Shown here one piece after another: positions 1 through 9,037 of a stretch of DNA of 64,000 nucleotides. This stretch comes from Bog-375 sp049698695 (GTDB lineage Bacteria; Acidobacteriota; Terriglobia; Bryobacterales; Bryobacteraceae). The position numbers and the translations under genes were made by a program. The stretch is taken from contig JBAVYH010000006.1 in assembly GCA_049698695.1 (NCBI GenBank), forward strand, positions 8,241-72,240, in the 5' to 3' direction. Numbering within the stretch: the first letter of the stretch is position 1; each line of letters begins with the position of its first letter. The notes under the pieces are model-generated. The model had not been told where the DNA came from. It saw only the letters and a program-made list of their open reading frames with translations, and did no database searches.

Positions 1-32
1 GGCTTATCATTATCTTCTAGCCGGGCCCCGAA

Positions 33-1217
33 GTGTTTGGCCCGGAGCCCGCGCCGGTTTCGAACGGCATGTTGCATACCCCGGAGACCCACGACGATCT
101 CGCCGAAGCGCTCAGCCGCGCCGCCCGCCACCTGCGCACCATTTGCCTCCAAGGGAATAGCAGCAAGCGCCTGATGGCTGGCCCCGTGGCCTGCGCCGAC
201 GAAACCATCACCACCGCCGCCCTCCGCCGCGTGCTCGAGTACGAACCGCGCGACCTCACCATCAGCGTGGAAGCCGGCCTCCCCTGGCGCGAGTTCACCA
301 CTCTCCTCCGCCAGAACCGCCAGATGGTGCCGCTCGATCCGCCGTTCGCCGCGCAAGCCACCGTGGGCGGCGTGGTCGCTTCCAACTCGAGCGGCCCGCG
401 CCGCCGCCTCTACGGCACCGCGCGCGACATGGTCATCGGCATGCGCTTCGTCACCCCCGCCCGCAAAATCGTCCAGTCCGGCGGCATGGTGGTCAAGAAT
501 GTAGCCGGCCTCGATATGGCCAAGCTCATGATCGGCTCCTTCGGTACGCTGGCCGCCATCGTGGTGGTCAATTTCAAACTCCAGCCCATGCCCGAAGCCG
601 AGCGCACCATCCTCCTTTCCTTCGCCGATTCTAAAGCTGCTTTCGAGGCCCGCGCTCGTCTGCTGGCGAGCGTGCTCCAGCCCGCCGCCATCGACTTGTT
701 CAATCCGCCCGCCGCCATTCACGGCAGCCCCGCCTGGATTCTCACCGTGCGCGCCACCGGCAACCAGGCCTCCGTCGACCGTTATCAACGCGAACTGGCC
801 GCGTTCGGCGAGTCGCAGGCGCTCGAGGGCGAGCCCCACGAAGAATTCTGGCGCCGGGTGGAAGATTTCACGCCGCGCTTTCTCACCGCCCACCCCGATG
901 GCGCCGTGGTGCGCGTCTCCTCAACGCTGATGGATCTGGAAAAGTGTATGGCGCCGCTCGCCGTCCCGGCCGTGGCTCGCGCCGGGTCGGGCGTTTGCTA
1001 TTTATATTTCGATGAGACCGGCGCCGCCGCCCGATATCTTGCCGACGCGGCCGGACTAAGCTTGAAAGCCGTCATCGAGTTCGCGCCCGAAGCCCGCAAA
1101 TCCCAGCTCGAATTGTGGCCCTGTCCCGGGGCCGATTTCGAAATCATGCGGCGGCTCAAGACCCTATTTGATCCGTCCAATGTATTAAACCGTGGCCGAC
1201 TCTACCATCGCCTCTAA
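33..1217 (+). CDS. glcE: Glycolate oxidase subunit GlcE (FAD-binding)
   Basis: FAD-binding subunit of glycolate dehydrogenase, which oxidises glycolate to glyoxylate together with GlcD and GlcF. The 394-residue product has the PCMH/VAO FAD fold: a GNSSKR pyrophosphate loop near residue 47, the VGGVVASNSSGPRR segment around residue 111 and GGMVVKNVAGLDMAKL around residue 150. The GTG at 33 is the first start after an in-frame stop at 18-20; an ATG at 69 sits just before the conserved part and is an equally good start. The end overlaps glcF by 26 bases, so the two are translationally coupled. glcD presumably lies to the left, outside the window. Confidence 0.9.
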   Translation: MFGPEPAPVSNGMLHTPETHDDLAEALSRAARHLRTICLQGNSSKRLMAGPVACADETITTAALRRVLEYEPRDLTISVEAGLPWREFTTLLRQNRQMVPLDPPFAAQATVGGVVASNSSGPRRRLYGTARDMVIGMRFVTPARKIVQSGGMVVKNVAGLDMAKLMIGSFGTLAAIVVVNFKLQPMPEAERTILLSFADSKAAFEARARLLASVLQPAAIDLFNPPAAIHGSPAWILTVRATGNQASVDRYQRELAAFGESQALEGEPHEEFWRRVEDFTPRFLTAHPDGAVVRVSSTLMDLEKCMAPLAVPAVARAGSGVCYLYFDETGAAARYLADAAGLSLKAVIEFAPEARKSQLELWPCPGADFEIMRRLKTLFDPSNVLNRGRLYHRL

Positions 1218-2517
1218 ACCCCGCGCCGCCGGGCCCAGCCAGTTCGATCTCGATAAGTGCGTCCACTGCGGCCTCTGTCTGAACGCCTGCCCCACCTACC
1301 GCGAGCTCGGCCTCGAGATGGATTCGCCGCGCGGCCGCGTTTATCAAATGGTGCAGGTCTCCGAGGGCGCGCCCCTCACCCCGGCCTACCTCCAGCACAT
1401 CGGCCTCTGCCTGGCCTGCCGCGGCTGCGAATCCGCCTGCCCCTCCGGCGTCCCTTATGGCCGCATGGTCGAGCATGCTCGCGCCGAAATCGAAGCGAGC
1501 ATTCCGCGCGGCCGCCTCGCTCGCTGGCTCCGTGCGTTTCTGTTCGGCCACCTCATTCAGTCACGCGTCCTGCTCACCATCGCCGGCACCCTGCTCTACT
1601 TATATGAAGTCAGCGGTCTGAAAACGCTGGCGCGCAGCCTAGGCCTGATGAAGATGCTCGGACGCCTCGGCAACGTGGCGCAGCTTGCTCCTTCGGCCGA
1701 CCCTCCGTTCTTTTTCTCCCAGATCGGCAAAACATTTCCCGCCGAAGGCGTGCGCCGCCATCGCGTCGTCTTCCTCTCCGGCTGCGTTGCCAACATCTCC
1801 TTCGCCCGCCTCCATGAGGCCAGCCTGCGCGTGCTCCAGCACAACGGTTGCGAAGTGGTCGTCCCCGCCGGGCAAGGCTGTTGCGGTGCGCTGCATCTCC
1901 ATTCCGGCCTCCCCGGCGAAGCCCGCGCCCTGGCCCGCCGCAACATCGAAGCCCTTCGTGGCGGCACCTTCGATGCCATCGTCAGCAACTCCGCCGGCTG
2001 CGGCGCCATGCTCAAGGAATATGGCGAGCTGCTCGCCGGCGACCCCGCTTACGCAACCGCGGCGCAGAAATTCGCCACCCAGGTCCGCGATATCACCGAG
2101 TTCCTCGCCTCCATCGAGTTGAATCCGCAGATGGGCCCGGTGAACGCAGTGGTGACCTATCAGGACGCCTGCCATCTCGCCCACGCCCAGCGCATCCGCA
2201 GCGCGCCCCGCAAGCTGCTCGCCGCCATCCCTGGTCTCGTCCTTGAGGAAATGCCTGGCGCCGATATCTGCTGCGGCAGCGCCGGCTCATACAACATCGT
2301 GCAGAACGAAATGTCGTTGCAGATTCTGGCGCATAAGATGGAGGCCGTCAACGGCACGCGAGCCGGCATCATCGCCACCGCCAATCCCGGCTGCGAACTG
2401 CAACTCGAAGCCGGCGTCCGCCTCCACGGCAAAGGCCAGCACGTCATGCACGTAGTCGAACTCCTCGACCTGGCCTACCGCAATTACGCGCCCGCTCAAT
2501 CGGAGCCGCGGCCGTGA
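1192..2517 (+). CDS. glcF: Glycolate oxidase iron-sulfur subunit GlcF
   Basis: Electron-transfer subunit of glycolate dehydrogenase, 441 residues. Two [4Fe-4S] ferredoxin motifs are visible near the N-terminus (CVHCGLCLNACP at about residue 22 and CLACRGCESACPSG at about residue 73). Two cysteine-rich CCG domains follow (GQGCCGALH and ADICCGSAGSYN), as in GlcF, LutA and HdrD-type proteins. GTG start inside the end of glcE. The last codons and stop lie in a dispersed repeat (2502-2529), so the C-terminal tail has probably been altered by that element. The CCG domains are also compatible with a generic heterodisulfide-reductase-like protein, but pairing with glcE makes GlcF the best call. Confidence 0.9.
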   Translation: MADSTIASKPRAAGPSQFDLDKCVHCGLCLNACPTYRELGLEMDSPRGRVYQMVQVSEGAPLTPAYLQHIGLCLACRGCESACPSGVPYGRMVEHARAEIEASIPRGRLARWLRAFLFGHLIQSRVLLTIAGTLLYLYEVSGLKTLARSLGLMKMLGRLGNVAQLAPSADPPFFFSQIGKTFPAEGVRRHRVVFLSGCVANISFARLHEASLRVLQHNGCEVVVPAGQGCCGALHLHSGLPGEARALARRNIEALRGGTFDAIVSNSAGCGAMLKEYGELLAGDPAYATAAQKFATQVRDITEFLASIELNPQMGPVNAVVTYQDACHLAHAQRIRSAPRKLLAAIPGLVLEEMPGADICCGSAGSYNIVQNEMSLQILAHKMEAVNGTRAGIIATANPGCELQLEAGVRLHGKGQHVMHVVELLDLAYRNYAPAQSEPRP

Positions 2518-2529
2518 GGGAGCGGTTGG
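2502..2529 (+). repeat. Dispersed repeat B, copy 1
   Basis: Copy of the GAGCCGCG(G/A)CCGT(G/A)AGGGAGCGGTT repeat, also found near 5575, 33815, 41502-41571 and 53163. Here it overlaps the last five codons and stop of glcF. Confidence 0.6.
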
Positions 2530-2609
2530 CGTCGCATCGCGATATCACGCGACTCAGTAGCCGAGCGCGGCCCGATTCGCCTGCCACCAGGTCTTCCAGA
2601 AGTCCAAGT

Positions 2610-2681
2610 AGTACGCTCCCCGGTGGCTTCGCTTACGGCGACTACGTGCGCTGCCGCGCCATCGCCCGCTTCTCTGCCTGA
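2610..2681 (+). pseudogene. purQ remnant (phosphoribosylformylglycinamidine synthase I)
   Basis: In one frame this stretch reads LPGGFAYGDYVRCRAIARF followed by a stop. It closely matches the conserved glutaminase-domain segment of PurQ (LPGGFSYGDYLR-GAIARFSP). The surrounding codons do not continue the PurQ sequence and no start is present, so this is a relic of about 70 bases. It is the only recognisable content of the 318-base gap between glcF and the tRNA; the rest shows no coding or structural signal I can name. Confidence 0.55.
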
Positions 2682-2832
2682 CTCGCTATTTCGGGACCAC
2701 GGCCCAGCTTTAGATGAATCTCAGGCGAAACCTGCCCTCGAGCGGGCCGAGGACGCCCGAGGCACCAAGATCGCCGTCAGAATCCAGCCGCATCGGGCAG
2801 CCTGACGACGAGAGACGGGGCTTGAACTCAAG

Positions 2833-2921
2833 TGGTGGCGGGAGTGGGGGTCGAACCCACACAGTCCTTGCGGACTACCGGATTTTAAGTCCGGTGCGGC
2901 TACCAATTACGCCATCCCGCC
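2833..2921 (-). tRNA. tRNA-Leu(UAA)
   Basis: Read on the minus strand, the 7-bp acceptor stem GGCGGGA/TCCCGCC closes a cloverleaf with anticodon loop CTTAAAA (anticodon TAA, reading UUA). It has a long class II variable arm and a T-loop with GGTTCGACCCC. CCA is encoded at 2833-2835. The D-arm has GGTAG. The body without CCA is 86 nt, normal for tRNA-Leu. Confidence 0.95.
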
Positions 2922-2954
2922 GCTACGCCGGCTATTCTAGCAGGGTCCGAGGCG

Positions 2955-4064
2955 TTAGTGCCCGGTCGTCCGGTTACCTTCCTGAGGCGCGGGATCCTCG
3001 TCGAAGTTGATTGCCGCGTCGGCGCCGAACTTGTGGTGATCCCGATATTCTATTTCCTCGCGCGATTCAGACCGTCCGATGCGAACATAGGCGATCGACC
3101 GTACGGGCAGAAGATAGCGGTCCCCGCCAACGGTGACGTCACCGTATTCCAGCACATGCCCTGCCGCATTGACGCCCGTCGCCTCGGTAAGATCGGTGTC
3201 ATAGAGGATCAGGCGCAGCACCGCCCCGGATTGCGGGTCGACGGAAACAAATCCCCGATGCCCCGTTTTGACGTACTCGTGACGCGGCTTGCCGTTCGGT
3301 TGGGCGACCTCGCGGCAGCAGACCGAATACCGGGAAAACTCGGGGGCCACTTGATATGCGAACACGGCCACGCGAGTTCCATGGATCATCTGCCAGTGGT
3401 CCCATAGGAAGCTCGCCGCGCGGCTGGGATCGCAGATCTCCTCCAACATGCCCCCGAATTCACCGACGGATACCGGCGGTATGGACTTGCGCTTCTCCTT
3501 GCCGGCGGCGGTCTTGCTGTAATGTTCACGGCCTGAAATATATGCTGCCTCGGCCGTGTACGAACCAGCCTCGTGCCACCGATTGTCCACGACGGTGGCC
3601 GTTGCCACGCTACCCTGAAAGAAACCAGGCGCATCGAAAGGTCCGTAGTTGTGGTATTGGTGCACCGTCTTGGTGGCGATGAAATCCGGAAAGCGGGCGA
3701 GATACTCCACGACATAGCGCCGCATTCTGGCGATGATTTCATCTTGCTCGGGAGCGGAAAGCACCGGCGTGGTGGAGAGTACCTCCTGAGCCGGAAGCGG
3801 AAGCCCGGCAGATTGCTTGCACAGCGCTTCGATGGCGCGGGCCGTCTCGGGACCGACTCCCGTGCTCGCGAGCAGGGCGGCCGTTCCCTCCGTCAGGCGC
3901 TCCGTCAGCCGAACTGACCGCAAGGACTGGGCAATGCGTTTGTCATTCCGATCCACCGCAAGAGCAGACGTAACCGTCCCGACGAGCTGGCTGACGTCCA
4001 GGTGGGTTTCCGCGAACAAGGGGAAAGCGGTGCATGCGCAAATGACGCACCAGGCGTGCTTCAT
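2955..4064 (-). CDS. Secreted protein of unknown function
   Basis: Product of 369 residues with a clear signal peptide (MKHAWCVICACTAFPLFAE, likely cleavage after residue 18). A helical region at about 25-110 is followed by a beta-rich part containing FIATKTVHQYHNYG, SVDPQSGAVLRLILYDTDL and YGDVTVGGDRYLLPVRS. That last pattern resembles acidobacterial periplasmic proteins whose C-terminal half looks like an outer-membrane lipoprotein-sorting (LolA-like) sheet; the resemblance is weak. No catalytic motif is seen. It stands alone, downstream of the convergent tRNA-Leu and 66 bases from lhgO. Confidence 0.75.
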   Translation of the reverse strand: MKHAWCVICACTAFPLFAETHLDVSQLVGTVTSALAVDRNDKRIAQSLRSVRLTERLTEGTAALLASTGVGPETARAIEALCKQSAGLPLPAQEVLSTTPVLSAPEQDEIIARMRRYVVEYLARFPDFIATKTVHQYHNYGPFDAPGFFQGSVATATVVDNRWHEAGSYTAEAAYISGREHYSKTAAGKEKRKSIPPVSVGEFGGMLEEICDPSRAASFLWDHWQMIHGTRVAVFAYQVAPEFSRYSVCCREVAQPNGKPRHEYVKTGHRGFVSVDPQSGAVLRLILYDTDLTEATGVNAAGHVLEYGDVTVGGDRYLLPVRSIAYVRIGRSESREEIEYRDHHKFGADAAINFDEDPAPQEGNRTTGH

Positions 4065-4130
4065 AAAGCAACCCTGCAGGTCGTTTTATCCCATTCTAGC
4101 AGCGCGACGGACGCCACTGGCCCCCCTCAA

Positions 4131-5342
4131 CTATCCAAGCGCGGCAGCCACACTGGCGGCGATCTCGGCGCCGATGGCGAGCGACGCCGTGGCGGCAGGG
4201 CTCGGGGCGTTCAGCACGTGCAACGCGTCCGGGCGGGCGATCAACTGGAAATCCTGCACCAGCTCGCCTTCCGGCGTGATCGCCTGGGCGCGCACCCCGG
4301 AGCCGCCGGTCGCCAGATCGCCGGGTTCGATCTCCGGGACCAGCCGCTGCAGCGCGCGGCAGAACAGCTCGCGGCTGAAGGAGCGCCGCAGCTCATACCA
4401 GGCCATGGAAGGGTAGCGCCGAAGAAAACGCCAGAAGCCGGGATAGCTGAGGGCATCGAACAGGTCGGCAGGCCGGAAGTCGGTTTTGCGGTAGCCTTCG
4501 CGCGCCAGGGCCAGCACGGCATTGGGACCGGCCTCGACACCGCCGTGAATCAGGCGCGTGAAATGGACCCCGAGGAACGGGAAGGCCGGATCGGGCACGG
4601 GGTAGATGAGGTTGCGCACCAGGTGCTGGCGTTCGGGGCGGATCTTGTAATACTCGCCGCGGAAGGGCAGGATGCGCACGTCGCGCCGCTCGCCGGCCAG
4701 TTGGGCGACGCGGTCCGAGTGCAGGCCGGCGCAATTGATGAGGAAGCCGGCTGAGAATTCGCCCGCTGGAGTTTCGGCAATCCATTCGCCCGCCTGGCGT
4801 CGCAGCTTCAGCGCGCGGGCACCCACGGCCACGCGCGCGCCGCGTTCCTCGAGGCGCTTCACCAGCGCCGCGCAAACCGCGGCGTAATCCACTATCCCCT
4901 CTTGCGGCACGCGCAGTGCGGCCACACCGCCCACGTGCGGCTCGATTTCGCGCATTGGCTCGCGGTCGAGCCAGCGCAGCCCTTCCAAGCCATTCGCGAC
5001 GCCGCGTTGTTCCAGGTCGCGCAACCGCGGCACTTCACTTTCGTCGGCCGCCACCACCAGCTTGCCGCAGATTTCATGCGCCACGCCGTTTTCGCGGCAG
5101 AACTCCACCATCTGCCGGATGCCCGAGACCGCCAGCCGCGCCTTCACCGAGCCGGGCTTGTAGTAAAGCCCGCAGTGCAGCACGCCGCTGTTATGGCCGG
5201 TCTGGTGCTGTCCCACCTGGCTTTCCTTTTCGAGCACCGTGATGGATGCGCCAGGAAACCGTTCGCCCAGGCGGTACGCCGTGGCCAGCCCCACGATACC
5301 GCCGCCGATGATGAGAAACCGCTCGGTGTTCACTATGTCCAT
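4131..5342 (-). CDS. lhgO: L-2-hydroxyglutarate oxidase (FAD-dependent)
   Basis: Flavoprotein of the DAO family that oxidises L-2-hydroxyglutarate to 2-oxoglutarate and feeds electrons to the membrane quinone pool. The N-terminus carries the dinucleotide-binding motif GGGIVGLATAYRLGERFPG, followed by the family motif HNSGVLHCGLYYKPGSVKA. Further conserved segments are NCAGLHSD (about residue 200), LPFRGEYYKI, and GSGVRAQAI near the end. I start at the ATG encoding MDIVNTERF (403 residues, the usual family length). The open frame extends 47 codons upstream, but that part has no family similarity. The 286 bases to fliS hold only a copy of repeat B. Confidence 0.88.
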   Translation of the reverse strand: MDIVNTERFLIIGGGIVGLATAYRLGERFPGASITVLEKESQVGQHQTGHNSGVLHCGLYYKPGSVKARLAVSGIRQMVEFCRENGVAHEICGKLVVAADESEVPRLRDLEQRGVANGLEGLRWLDREPMREIEPHVGGVAALRVPQEGIVDYAAVCAALVKRLEERGARVAVGARALKLRRQAGEWIAETPAGEFSAGFLINCAGLHSDRVAQLAGERRDVRILPFRGEYYKIRPERQHLVRNLIYPVPDPAFPFLGVHFTRLIHGGVEAGPNAVLALAREGYRKTDFRPADLFDALSYPGFWRFLRRYPSMAWYELRRSFSRELFCRALQRLVPEIEPGDLATGGSGVRAQAITPEGELVQDFQLIARPDALHVLNAPSPAATASLAIGAEIAASVAAALG

Positions 5343-5574
5343 TGTGCCCCGGCAGTCCGCCTTCATGCCAACATGGAGAACGTGCGGCTGCCAGTCGAGT
5401 TGGCGCGCCGCGATCCCAGACTCGTCTGGCCGGAAGCTCCGCTGAAGTGATTCGCGCTTGCGGCGGGGCAGCCCGCGTGACAATCTTGCCGGACTGCGGC
5501 AAGCGCCAATCGGAGAAGATGCGCCCCGATCGCCGGCAACCGCCGCCTATTGGTCGCGCCTCTGAAAGCATCCC

Positions 5575-5600
5575 AGCCGCGACCGTCAGGGAGCGGTTCG
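5575..5600 (+). repeat. Dispersed repeat B, copy 2
   Basis: AGCCGCGACCGTCAGGGAGC-type element between lhgO and fliS. It matches the other copies with one or two substitutions. Confidence 0.6.
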
Positions 5601-5628
5601 GCACAGCCGTTACCCAACCTCCAAGCCG

Positions 5629-6099
5629 TCAGAAGCTCCAGGCGTGCTCTGCGCTGTTGGCGGCGGGTTCCGGTGACGGACTGGGATTCCACCGGTTGGC
5701 AGTGGCCGGCTCCGCCTCGACTTCCGGCTTGGGCGCAGGCCGGACGCCTTCCCAGCCTTCGGCCAGGGTGGCGAGCAGGCTGAGCACCTCGGCCAGGGGT
5801 TCGTCGCGCTGCTGGAAGTTGGCTTCGGTGAGCCGCCGCAGCATGTAGTCATACAGCGCCGCCAGACGCCGGCTGATTTCCCCTCCGCGCTCGTGATCGA
5901 GCGCGACGCCTAGCTGAATGATGACTTGGCTGGCTTTGGTAATGGCCTTGGAGCGCTCCAATATCTTCCCTTCGGCCAGGTGGCGCCGCGCATCCTGAAC
6001 CGCGCTCACTCCGGTCTGATACAACAGGCGGATCAGTTCTATCGGGTCCGCCGACAGGATCCTGCTCTCGAGGTAAGCGTCATGCGCCTCATGCCACAT
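5629..6099 (-). CDS. fliS: Flagellar export chaperone FliS
   Basis: Cytosolic chaperone that binds the flagellin C-terminus and prevents premature polymerisation. The 156-residue product starts with MWHEAHDAYLESRILSADPI, followed by ELIRLLYQTGVSAVQDARRHL and the ALDHERGGEISRRLAALYDYML segment, all typical of FliS (a four-helix bundle of about 130 residues). The C-terminal 30 residues are a low-complexity Pro/Glu/Ala tail not needed for the fold. It lies downstream of flaG on the same strand with a 55-base gap, so they probably share a transcript. No fliD or flagellin gene is in the window. Confidence 0.88.
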   Translation of the reverse strand: MWHEAHDAYLESRILSADPIELIRLLYQTGVSAVQDARRHLAEGKILERSKAITKASQVIIQLGVALDHERGGEISRRLAALYDYMLRRLTEANFQQRDEPLAEVLSLLATLAEGWEGVRPAPKPEVEAEPATANRWNPSPSPEPAANSAEHAWSF

Positions 6100-6154
6100 T
6101 GCTTCGTTCTCCTAAACCACTTATCGGCCCAAAGCGAGGGGCTTTCAGCCGCTT

Positions 6155-6433
6155 TTAGGGGGATTTGAGGCTCTGGGCCATGCGCAACACGTATTCCGGC
6201 GGCACTTGCGTGATCACCTCCTTGGTGTTGCGGTTGAGGACCCGGACGACCAGGCGCTTGGTCGCCGAATCGATTTGAAAGTCCAACTCTTCGTCCTGGC
6301 CGAACATCTCCGATTCATTCAAAGCCTTGACGGCCTGGACCAGGTCGCGATTCTGGGCCGCGATGTCGGGTGGAACGTTGACCGCGGTCACGGGGAGGGC
6401 CGGGTCCGTGCGATTGATGGCGCTGATCTCCAT
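6155..6433 (-). CDS. flaG: FlaG family flagellar protein
   Basis: Small protein (92 residues) of the FlaG family, implicated in flagellar filament length. The C-terminal half has the family core: LDFQIDSATKRLVVRVLNR followed by TKEVITQVPPEYVLRMAQSL. The start at 6433 gives MEISAINRTDPALP, matching usual family length; the longer open frame upstream is not conserved in style. It precedes fliS on the same strand. Confidence 0.85.
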   Translation of the reverse strand: MEISAINRTDPALPVTAVNVPPDIAAQNRDLVQAVKALNESEMFGQDEELDFQIDSATKRLVVRVLNRNTKEVITQVPPEYVLRMAQSLKSP

Positions 6434-6564
6434 AACGGCTCCTCGACCGGACCCATGCCGCACGAAAAAACTCGCCGGACGCATCCGGTCGTCAAGTTTC
6501 TTATCGGCCGAAAGCGGAGGTTCGCGAACCAAGCTGCGAAGGTTATGAGACCGCCTGATGCTGG

Positions 6565-6903
6565 TTATGAAACCATCTGGTAACAGGGAATGTGCGCTAC
6601 TGGGCCGAAGAGCACACGCGCCGGCCGGGCTGCCTCCAGCCGGCAGGAGGCGCCCGCCGACCGCCCCTCCAGGGCCACCGAGCCGCCCGACCGCGTCACC
6701 CGGTAAGCCGCCTGCGCACCATGGTGCTGGCGCAATGGCTCCAGCCCCCAGTCCGAGCCGAATACCATGTGTATGCCTCCATCCGCTCCTACCAGGACCG
6801 AAACCTGGCAATCGTCGCCGGCCCCCTCTTGGGCGGTGGCAAAAAGCTCTTCGGCATTCCTGAGAAATGCGTTCACAAAAACCTTATCGCCACCGCCGGG
6901 CAT
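6565..6903 (-). CDS. Small protein of unknown function
   Basis: 112 residues, no signal peptide. It shows a regular pattern: VSVLVGADGGIHMVFGSDW, then AAYRVTRSGGSVALEGRS and ASCRLE. This looks like a small beta-rich domain ending in a Cys-containing strand. I recall similar short proteins in acidobacterial genomes but cannot name a family. It lies 131 bases upstream of flaG on the same strand and is divergent from the large membrane protein at 6974. Confidence 0.6.
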   Translation of the reverse strand: MPGGGDKVFVNAFLRNAEELFATAQEGAGDDCQVSVLVGADGGIHMVFGSDWGLEPLRQHHGAQAAYRVTRSGGSVALEGRSAGASCRLEAARPARVLFGPVAHIPCYQMVS

Positions 6904-6973
6904 TCCTTGAATCGTCGTGCGCCTTGCATCAGGACTCGCCGGTTCAGGCCCACCCGGTGACAGGTGTTAGATT

Positions 6974-8950
6974 GTGTGCATGGTTCAACCCTCCCAACAT
7001 GAACCAGTGACCGCGCGTGTCCCCGGCGCGGCATCCAAGAGCGGCCGCCCGGACCCCTGGTGGCTCGGCCCCCCCGGCCTTTTCGCGCTCGTTTTGCTGG
7101 CTTACGCCAATTCGCTGGGCCTCGGCCTGGCGGAGGATTCCCAGTTTCTGCTTACCCAGGATCCCCGCCTGCAAAGCCTCACCGCGCACAACCTGGCGCT
7201 GATCTTTTCTAAGAGTTACTGGTGGCCGGTGGCAGGCGACCTGATCTACCGCCCGCTCACCACGGCCTCTTTGCTGTTGAACCACGCTCTGGCCGGCGCG
7301 GCCGGCGGCGCCTTCTGGTATCACCTGGTGAACCTGGTGCTGCACGCCGTCAACGCCTGGCTGGTGTGGGAACTGGCCAAGCGGTTGCTGAGCCGGCGCG
7401 CGGCGTGGTGCGCGGCAGCCCTGTGGGCGGTGCACCCCATCGCCACCGAAGCGGTGGATAACGTGGTGGGCCGCGCCGATCTGCTGGCGGCCATGGCGGT
7501 GCTGGCGGGCCTGTTGATTTACACCCGTGCCACCGCGGAATCCGGTTGGCGGCGCTGGCTGGCCTTGTTCGCGGTAGCGACGGCGGGCGCGTTCTCAAAA
7601 GAAAATGCCGTAGTACTGGTGGGGCTGATGGTGCTGTCCGACCTCGCGTTCGGCCCGCCGGCCCTCATCCGCACGCGCCAGCGCCTGTCGGCGTACGGAG
7701 CCGCGCTGGGCTCGGTGGTGGCCTTGTTCCTGGCGCGCGCCGCGGTGTTTGCGCCGCTGCCGTGGCCGCCCGCGTTCTACATGGATAACGTGCTGCGCAC
7801 TCTCCCGCGCTGGCAGCGTCTTTTCAGCGCACAGAAGATCGTCGGTCTGGACATCGGCCTGCTGCTCTGGCCCGTGCGCCTGGTCTCGGACCGCTCTTAT
7901 GACGTGATCCGCGCCGCCGCCTGGACGGACGGGGTCGCCTGGCTTTCGCTGTTGATCATTGTGGCGCTGCTCGCGCTGGCCTTCGCCATGCGCTGGCGCC
8001 ATCCGCTGGTGTTCTGGCTGGCCGGGTTTTTCGGACTGGCGCTGCTGCCCACCTCGAACCTGCTGATCAAGATTGCCAGCCCGATGGCGGAGCGTTTCCT
8101 CTACCTTCCTTCGCTGGCATTCGCCATCGCGCTGGCGGGCCTGGCCTGGCGCTACCTGACGCCGCGCCAGGCGGGGACCGCGCTAGGGGTGCTGTTGCTG
8201 CTCTATACCGGACGCACCTGGGCCCGCAACGCGGACTGGCGCGACAACCTCACGCTCGGCTCGGCCGACGTCCAAACGGCCCCGCGCAGCGCCCGCCTCC
8301 ACGACATGCTGGCGAAGGCGTGGTTCGACCAGAACGCGCGCGGCAGCCTCGACCGGGCGATCGCCGAACAGGAAACGGCGTGGAACCTGGTGCGCGCCCT
8401 GCCCCCGGCGGAATCCTCGGAGCTGATTCCGGCCCGGCTGGGCATTTATTACGCGCAGAAAGCGGCGCTCGTGCCGGTGGCCGAACGCCCGGCCTGGCGC
8501 GAAAAATCGATCGCCATGCTGATCGAGGCCCGCCGGATCTCGCTCGCTGCCGAGCAGGCTTTCGATAACGCCCAACTGGCTCACGACAAGCCGCTGGCGC
8601 CCCGGCAGGCATTCGTGCTGCTCTATCTCTACCTGGCCGACGACTACCTGAGCGTCGGCCGTTATGCCGAAGCTCTGGACGCGCTCCGCTACGCCCGCAT
8701 TCTCACGCCTCGTTTTCCGCCGCTGTACGAGGCGATGGCGGCGGCGTACCGCGGGCTGGGCGACGCACAGGGGGAAGCCGTGGCGCGCGCCGGCGAAGCG
8801 CTCGCCCAAGGACGCGCGCCCGACCCGGCCCAATACTGCGCCGCTGCCGCCGAGCTGGCGCAGGCGCTGCGCGAAGATCGCTCGCCGGATGCGGAGTTCG
8901 AATTGGACATCCTCGCCCGCTGCGGCTCGTCCGGTGGCGATCCGCGATAG
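6974..8950 (+). CDS. Multi-spanning membrane protein with TPR region (TMTC/glycosyltransferase-like)
   Basis: 658 residues. The N-terminal two thirds contain about ten hydrophobic segments. Early lumenal/periplasmic motifs are AEDSQFLLTQDPRLQ and GDLIYRPLTTASLLLNHAL; then LHAVNAWLVWELAKRLL, AAALWAVHPIATEAVDNVVGR and KENAVVLVGL. This arrangement is characteristic of GT-C proteins of the TMTC/O-mannosyltransferase type. The C-terminal third (from about residue 440) is helical with TPR-like repeats (SVGRYAEALDALRYARILTPRFPP). It probably transfers sugars from lipid carriers to exported proteins; the acceptor is unknown. GTG at 6974 or ATG at 6980 may be the start. Confidence 0.75.
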   Translation: MCMVQPSQHEPVTARVPGAASKSGRPDPWWLGPPGLFALVLLAYANSLGLGLAEDSQFLLTQDPRLQSLTAHNLALIFSKSYWWPVAGDLIYRPLTTASLLLNHALAGAAGGAFWYHLVNLVLHAVNAWLVWELAKRLLSRRAAWCAAALWAVHPIATEAVDNVVGRADLLAAMAVLAGLLIYTRATAESGWRRWLALFAVATAGAFSKENAVVLVGLMVLSDLAFGPPALIRTRQRLSAYGAALGSVVALFLARAAVFAPLPWPPAFYMDNVLRTLPRWQRLFSAQKIVGLDIGLLLWPVRLVSDRSYDVIRAAAWTDGVAWLSLLIIVALLALAFAMRWRHPLVFWLAGFFGLALLPTSNLLIKIASPMAERFLYLPSLAFAIALAGLAWRYLTPRQAGTALGVLLLLYTGRTWARNADWRDNLTLGSADVQTAPRSARLHDMLAKAWFDQNARGSLDRAIAEQETAWNLVRALPPAESSELIPARLGIYYAQKAALVPVAERPAWREKSIAMLIEARRISLAAEQAFDNAQLAHDKPLAPRQAFVLLYLYLADDYLSVGRYAEALDALRYARILTPRFPPLYEAMAAAYRGLGDAQGEAVARAGEALAQGRAPDPAQYCAAAAELAQALREDRSPDAEFELDILARCGSSGGDPR

Positions 8951-9037
8951 AGGCGTGGCCGCCGCCGCCGCTGCGTAGGGGCCTGGGGCATGCCCGGCCC
9001 GTGCCTGCCAACGCTCGCTTGTTGGGCGCATCTTTCG

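Noticed and set aside
5343..5483. 47-codon N-terminal extension of lhgO
   Set aside because: Arg-rich, no family similarity, and the ATG at 5342 lies directly before the FAD-binding fold.
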